A stretch of DNA of 64,000 nt. Origin: Anaeramoeba flamelloides. Taxonomy: Eukaryota > Metamonada > Anaeramoebidae. A model generated the notes under the pieces. The model was not told the origin of the DNA, made no database searches, and saw only the letters and a list, made by a program, of their open reading frames with translations. A program made the translations under genes and the position numbers. Where the stretch lies: positions 10,788,001-10,852,000 of the forward strand of contig JANTQA010000047.1 in the NCBI GenBank assembly GCA_027625915.1, read 5' to 3'. Of this stretch, positions 59,521 through 64,000 are shown in pieces (the stretch's first letter is position 1; every line of letters begins with the position of its first letter).

Positions 59521-62500
59521 ATGATGGCAAGTTTTCCAAACACTAAAGTAATCGATCTCCAAGCAAAAGAGGATATTAAAAAAAAAGTTGACCGATCTGA
59601 AAATCCAATTCTCTCTTCTTTACATCAGCATGTAAAAGAGATTACCAAAAAAGTCAATACTGTGCTTGAAAATCAAATAGTCACATTTCCTGAGTTACCT
59701 AAATGGCTAAGGTTTAATCACTATATTCACCGAGGGTATAGAGTTAGGTACACAATCAAAAAAACATGGAAAAGCCTCTTTAGGTAATTATTGCTTTTAT
59801 CCTTTTTTACTGTTCAATTATTTGTGGGACTTTAAAAATATTCTTCTTGATTAAGTACTGATAATAACAAATCTGCTGATTTAATTGCACTTTTATTATT
59901 GGTGAATGTCTAGTATTGATGTTAAAAACTATGACATACCAAAACAATGTAATTTTTACCATGAATGTTAGATTCAAATTCAAACATGAAATTCTATCTT
60001 ATATGCTCAATAAGGAAGCGAAGTAAAATTTCTCAAAATATCATTTCTTTTCATTCCCAAATAATCTTCCGAAGATCTTGGTATTTTTCATCCAATAATT
60101 TGAGTAAAATACTACTGATAAATTGAAATTTATGTTTGAAAATTTTTACTTGATTTTCCTTTTTGAAATTTTTATGCTCAACTTTGGATAAAGTATTTTA
60201 TGAAGTTAAGTGTTAAGAAATCTGAAAAATTAGTTGTTCTTCAAAATACTCTTTGTCAGGGACTGTTTGATAAGAAATAGTTGGAAGATTTGTTAAAAAT
60301 GGATATTGAACTAAAAATTATTTGAAATTTATTATAATTTATCAGGATTAATTACAAAATAAAAAGATCAAAATTTTCATTCGGCTTTCCAAAAAACCAA
60401 TCAAATTCCAATAATTGAAATAAACCAGTAAAGTTACCAATTCTAAAAAGGACAATGAATAATTTAAGCAGATTTTTTGAATTAAAAATTTAAAATGTTA
60501 AATCTATTTATAAAATCTTTTTTTGGAAAGCTGAATGAAAATTTTGTTTCATTTATTTTGAAACAAATACTGACTTGAAACTTGAAATAAAAAGATTTAT
60601 TTCGATAATTGGACAATTACAATTATTTTTTTTTGACATCCATTTTAGAAAAGTGAATACTTTTTATTTTATGAGACAGCTAAAATGTAAAAAGTTTTTT
60701 AAAGTTTTCAGTTATAAAAAAGTGAAATTTCTTCACACCATAACCTCTATACAACATTTAAAGGTTGATCCCTCACTTTTTTAAAATAGAAAACTTTCAT
60801 GAGGCTTTAATTCAGAAAAAAATTTCACTTTAATAAAACATAAAGCTTGATTAAAGCTTACAAAAAAAGCTCACATTTTTCAAACAGCTATAAAAAATTC
60901 AAAATATTTCATTTTTTTAAAAGTACATTGCCATTACGTTGAATTTTCTTCATACCCAAGAAGCAACTTACACTCTAAAAATACCTATGAGCAACCAAAC
61001 TTCTTTTGGTTGAAACAAATACTCTTATCTTCCAATTAAAAAATGAACATTTTTAGTTCACATTACAAAATATTTTTCTAGTTTATAATAAGTTGAAAAA
61101 AAAACATATCTTTTTACAATATCTTTTAGAAAAGATATTTTTAGACGTTTAATTAAACTTCCTTAATAAACTCTAAGACAAATATTTTAACTCTGCTAAT
61201 TTGATTGTATCAATAAGATTTAATATAAACTCCATTTCAAAATCATTGGTCCATTAAAAAACAAATTTTGAAAATAAATATTTTTGTGAATTGAAGTTAT
61301 TTATTATAATAAAAAAATTACTATTTTAATATTCAGTTCTATACACTAGAAATATTTCTTTTTTGTCTTAAAATTAAAAAAAGGTAATTAAAAAATAAAA
61401 AAAAATAGGGCCATTTATTATGAAATATAGTTTACATTTTAGAAATTGAAATAAAAATTTTCATTTATTAATTGGAAAGTAACAGTAAAATCAAATTTAT
61501 GGTTTTTGAATTTAAAGAGATAAATATCATAATTTCATAATACTTTTACACATACAACCCTCACACACCTTTTAATAGATAATCCTTCAATCAGTAAAAT
61601 TTGAAATCTGATTATCTTTTTATTTTTAGGGGGTTAGTGTTACAGCGATATTCTTCAAGAAATAAAAGTATATTGTAATTGAAAGGTATTGATATTTGTG
61701 CTCTTACATCTAAATAAATCTAAAAAATCTATTATAAATATTATTGAATAATAAATTAATGTATTTTTTACGCCAAGGATCAGAATTGAAAATTACTATT
61801 TTATAATTTTTTTTTTATTCCTTTTAAACATCTAAAGATTAAAACCAAAATAATAGTAATTCAGGTATTTAAAAGACAATGTTTAGAATCTTCAAAATTA
61901 ACTATTTTTTTTGGATATTTTTAATTTCAAGATTAAGTCAATAATCACAAAACATAAAAACCCAAAGACTCATCCATTTATTTTCCTTTTTATAAAGCTA
62001 GTTGTTACATCAATATATTTACAATATGTGGAAATAATTTTTCAAAATAATCCTATGAGTTAATTATTTATTGTATTTAAAAATCAATTTTTTTGGGACT
62101 AATCTACATTTCTCCACAAATTAAATAAAGATATTTTGCAACTTTGGGGTCTTTATATTGATGGTTCATACTTTAAAATTGTCTTTAAATGTATATTTTT
62201 CTCTCGGATTGTTGATTTTTTTACTAATACAATGGGTTTTTACAATTGATGGAATCAACAAATATTACTATTTTACTAATCAAATTTTTAGAGATATTTG
62301 AACCATGGACCGTTAATATGATTTATCCACTATTATGGTATACTCTAACCACTGTTAAATCTAAATCCCGTTTCACTCAAGGGGGGGGGCAGCTAAAAAT
62401 AAAAAATTCATTTTTTTTCAAACAATCAACACAACTTACGATTGTTTAGAAATAAGAGAAATAATAAACTTCCAATTAGAGCAGATAATTATAAAAGAAA

Positions 62501-64000
62501 AACCTGATCAAATCATAATCTTTTGAAAAAAATAATATGTTGAAATAATATTTGGGCCCCATTCATTGGAACATTTGGTGCAAATTTTCATAATTTCTTT
62601 GGAAAATTAAAACTGTTGAAAATAAGATTTTTTAATAATGAATGTAAGAACTTTAAAGGAAATTAATAAGTTTCAATTTTCTATAAGTTAATTTTGAGTT
62701 TTAAAATATTTTTTTTTTATAAATTGGCTATTACAAAAAAAAATAAAAAAAGAGAGAAATGAAGAAAAAAAGAAAAAAAAATCTTATAAACAAAATAAAA
62801 AAAAAAACAAAAAAAAAACAAAAAAAAAATTGACTAAATTCAAAAAAAAAGATTCTAATCTAAAAATCAAAAATCTATTTTGAGAAGGACACTGGTTTAA
62901 ACTCATGGGAAAAAAATTATTTCTTCAATAAAACGGCCCTTTGATTGAAAAAGAGTTTATGATGACACTTATCCATTAAAAAAAATATTGATTCAAGTAT
63001 ATTACAATGTGGAACTATTTCACAAAAGGAAAAAAGGAAAATATATTTTCAGTTAACATGATTTATTTTTTTGTAAAGTTTACAATTCAAATCAAAGTTT
63101 TCTTGTTTTTTGCATTTGATAGGATTCAAATGGTTATGAAATTTTATTTGTGATATAAACTTTCGATTTTCTAATTAAATTTGTTAAATATTTTTTTAAA
63201 AGTATATTACTTTTACATAAAATCATCATTCTGAATTTTCATATTATTGATTTTAACAATTTGAAAAAACAAAAATAAACTTTTTCTGTTACAGATTTTG
63301 TTTTATTTTCCTAATTTTATTACAAAATGGTAATCAAAAACCTATATTACCGATTTTTTTTTTTTTTTGAATTTTTTCTTTTGTTTTTATTTTCATTTAG
63401 AATTTACTCTCAGAAATATCTTGAATATTTTTAAAACTGCTTAAACAAAGCCAGAAACGTTTCCCGAAAAAAAAAAAAAAAAAAGAAAAAAAAATTATCA
63501 ATCTATTTTTTAGTAAAATATAATTTTGTTAAATATTAATAATAATATTATTATTCGATATAAACACACTTACAAATATCCAAAATGTATTTGATGATAA
63601 AAAGATGAAAAGTGAATCTTACCTTTTTTGTAAAGGGGTGATAAAAATATATTAACCAAAAAAATGAATTGAAAATAAAAAAAAATACATGAACTACTTT
63701 TTTCATTGCAAAAAAAAAAAACTAACTTAAATTAATTAATCTTTTTTGAATTTCGTTTAATAAATAAAAATAATTTTATTCTACAAAACAAATAATAAAA
63801 CATAGTTTACATAATGAAACTTTAAATATTTGGACACATTTTATTGGCGCAGCAATCTTTATTTACTTTTTTGTTCGGATTTTTACATTAGAAACCTTAA
63901 TGAAAGCTACAATCACAGCAAAATTGATGATAGCGATTTATACCTTGGGTGGTTTAATTTGTTTTTTGTCATCTGCCTTCTATCATTTATGGGAACAGCA
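59521..64000 (+). CDS. PAQR-family membrane protein (adiponectin/progestin receptor-like), 5' part
   Basis: Model: join(59521..59783, 63806..>64000), partial at the window edge. Exon 1 ends in phase 2 (donor GTAATT) and joins a 4022-bp intron. The joined sequence KSLFSLHNETLNIWTHFIGA is the family hallmark, which fixes both splice sites. Upstream is the cytosolic motif FPELPKWLRFNHYIHRGYR. Downstream are the first two membrane helices (FIGAAIFIYFFVRIF; AKLMIAIYTLGGLICFL) and the SSAFYHLW motif, whose Ser and His belong to the conserved Ser-His-Asp zinc site. PAQR proteins have seven membrane helices; several are ceramidase-like hydrolases or receptors. Activity here is family inference. Only about 152 residues are visible; the zinc-binding HxxxH of the last helix is outside the window. 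The start ATGATG is followed by a charged soluble segment without a signal peptide. Confidence 0.92.
60138..60325. repeat. Dispersed repeat family B, copy 2
   Basis: Shares TTTTTACTTGATTTTCCTTT and, with changes, GGGACTGTTTGATAAGAAAT with 21519-21710. Lies in the PAQR intron. Confidence 0.65.
60355..60575. repeat. Remnant of the GACTACTATTAGTTGTAAAA family
   Basis: Inverted blocks AAAATTTTCATTCGGCTTTCC and GGAAAGCTGAATGAAAATTTT bracket about 150 bp, matching the inner TIR of the element at 26106. The outermost ends are eroded. Confidence 0.6.
61627..61735. repeat. End fragment of the GGGAYTAGTGTC long-TIR family
   Basis: GGGGGTTAGTGTTACAGC, then AAAGTATATTGTAATTG and CTAAAAAATCTATTATA, match the TIR at 15655, 15924 and 42475. 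The other end was not located with confidence (possibly near 62180). Confidence 0.5.

Overview
This is a eukaryotic nuclear window from a very AT-rich, intron-bearing genome. The AT-richness, long poly-A/T tracts and stops of TAA and TGA in non-coding DNA are seen directly. Protein genes use the standard code and are split by introns whose donors all start GTA. A [FeFe]-hydrogenase with a flavodoxin tail, together with ankyrin/BTB and PAS-like proteins and Ser/Glu-rich low-complexity tails, suggests a free-living anaerobic protist. An amoeba of the Anaeramoeba type is my best guess. That is inference from family content, not a demonstrated identity.

Layout, left to right. 1-2405 holds no gene. 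2406-10896 (+) is a four-exon ankyrin-repeat/tandem-BTB gene of about 918 residues, with a 3.6-kb first intron full of fold-back elements. 14373-15596 (-) is a small RNF170-like RING E3 ligase. 18550-19656 (-) is a PAS-like protein with a lysine-rich tail. 19657-27575 is a gene desert packed with short inverted-repeat elements. 27576-38204 (+) is the main gene: eight WD40 repeats, a [2Fe-2S] domain, two [4Fe-4S] clusters, a complete H-cluster domain and a flavodoxin in one five-exon reading frame. 40161-40580 (+) is an intronless HINT-type HIT protein. 46021-50436 is a transposon cluster: two same-orientation copies of a non-coding TA-flanked element with dense TATCGCGATA motifs near both ends, and between them a pogo/Tigger-type DNA transposon with a decayed transposase. 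50619-54658 (-) is an ABHD17-like serine hydrolase with an acidic insertion and tail. 59521-64000 (+) is the first part of a PAQR-family seven-helix membrane protein that runs off the window.

Exons account for about 17% of the window (my sum of the models). The rest is introns and intergenic DNA with at least eight families of short non-autonomous inverted-repeat elements, several in introns and some nested. The genes are not arranged as a pathway. The hydrogenase implies anaerobic H2 metabolism. The RING ligase, HINT, ABHD17-like and PAQR proteins are ordinary eukaryotic housekeeping or signalling families. Splice joins were chosen by reading-frame phase, GT/AG signals and domain continuity; none was tested against transcripts.
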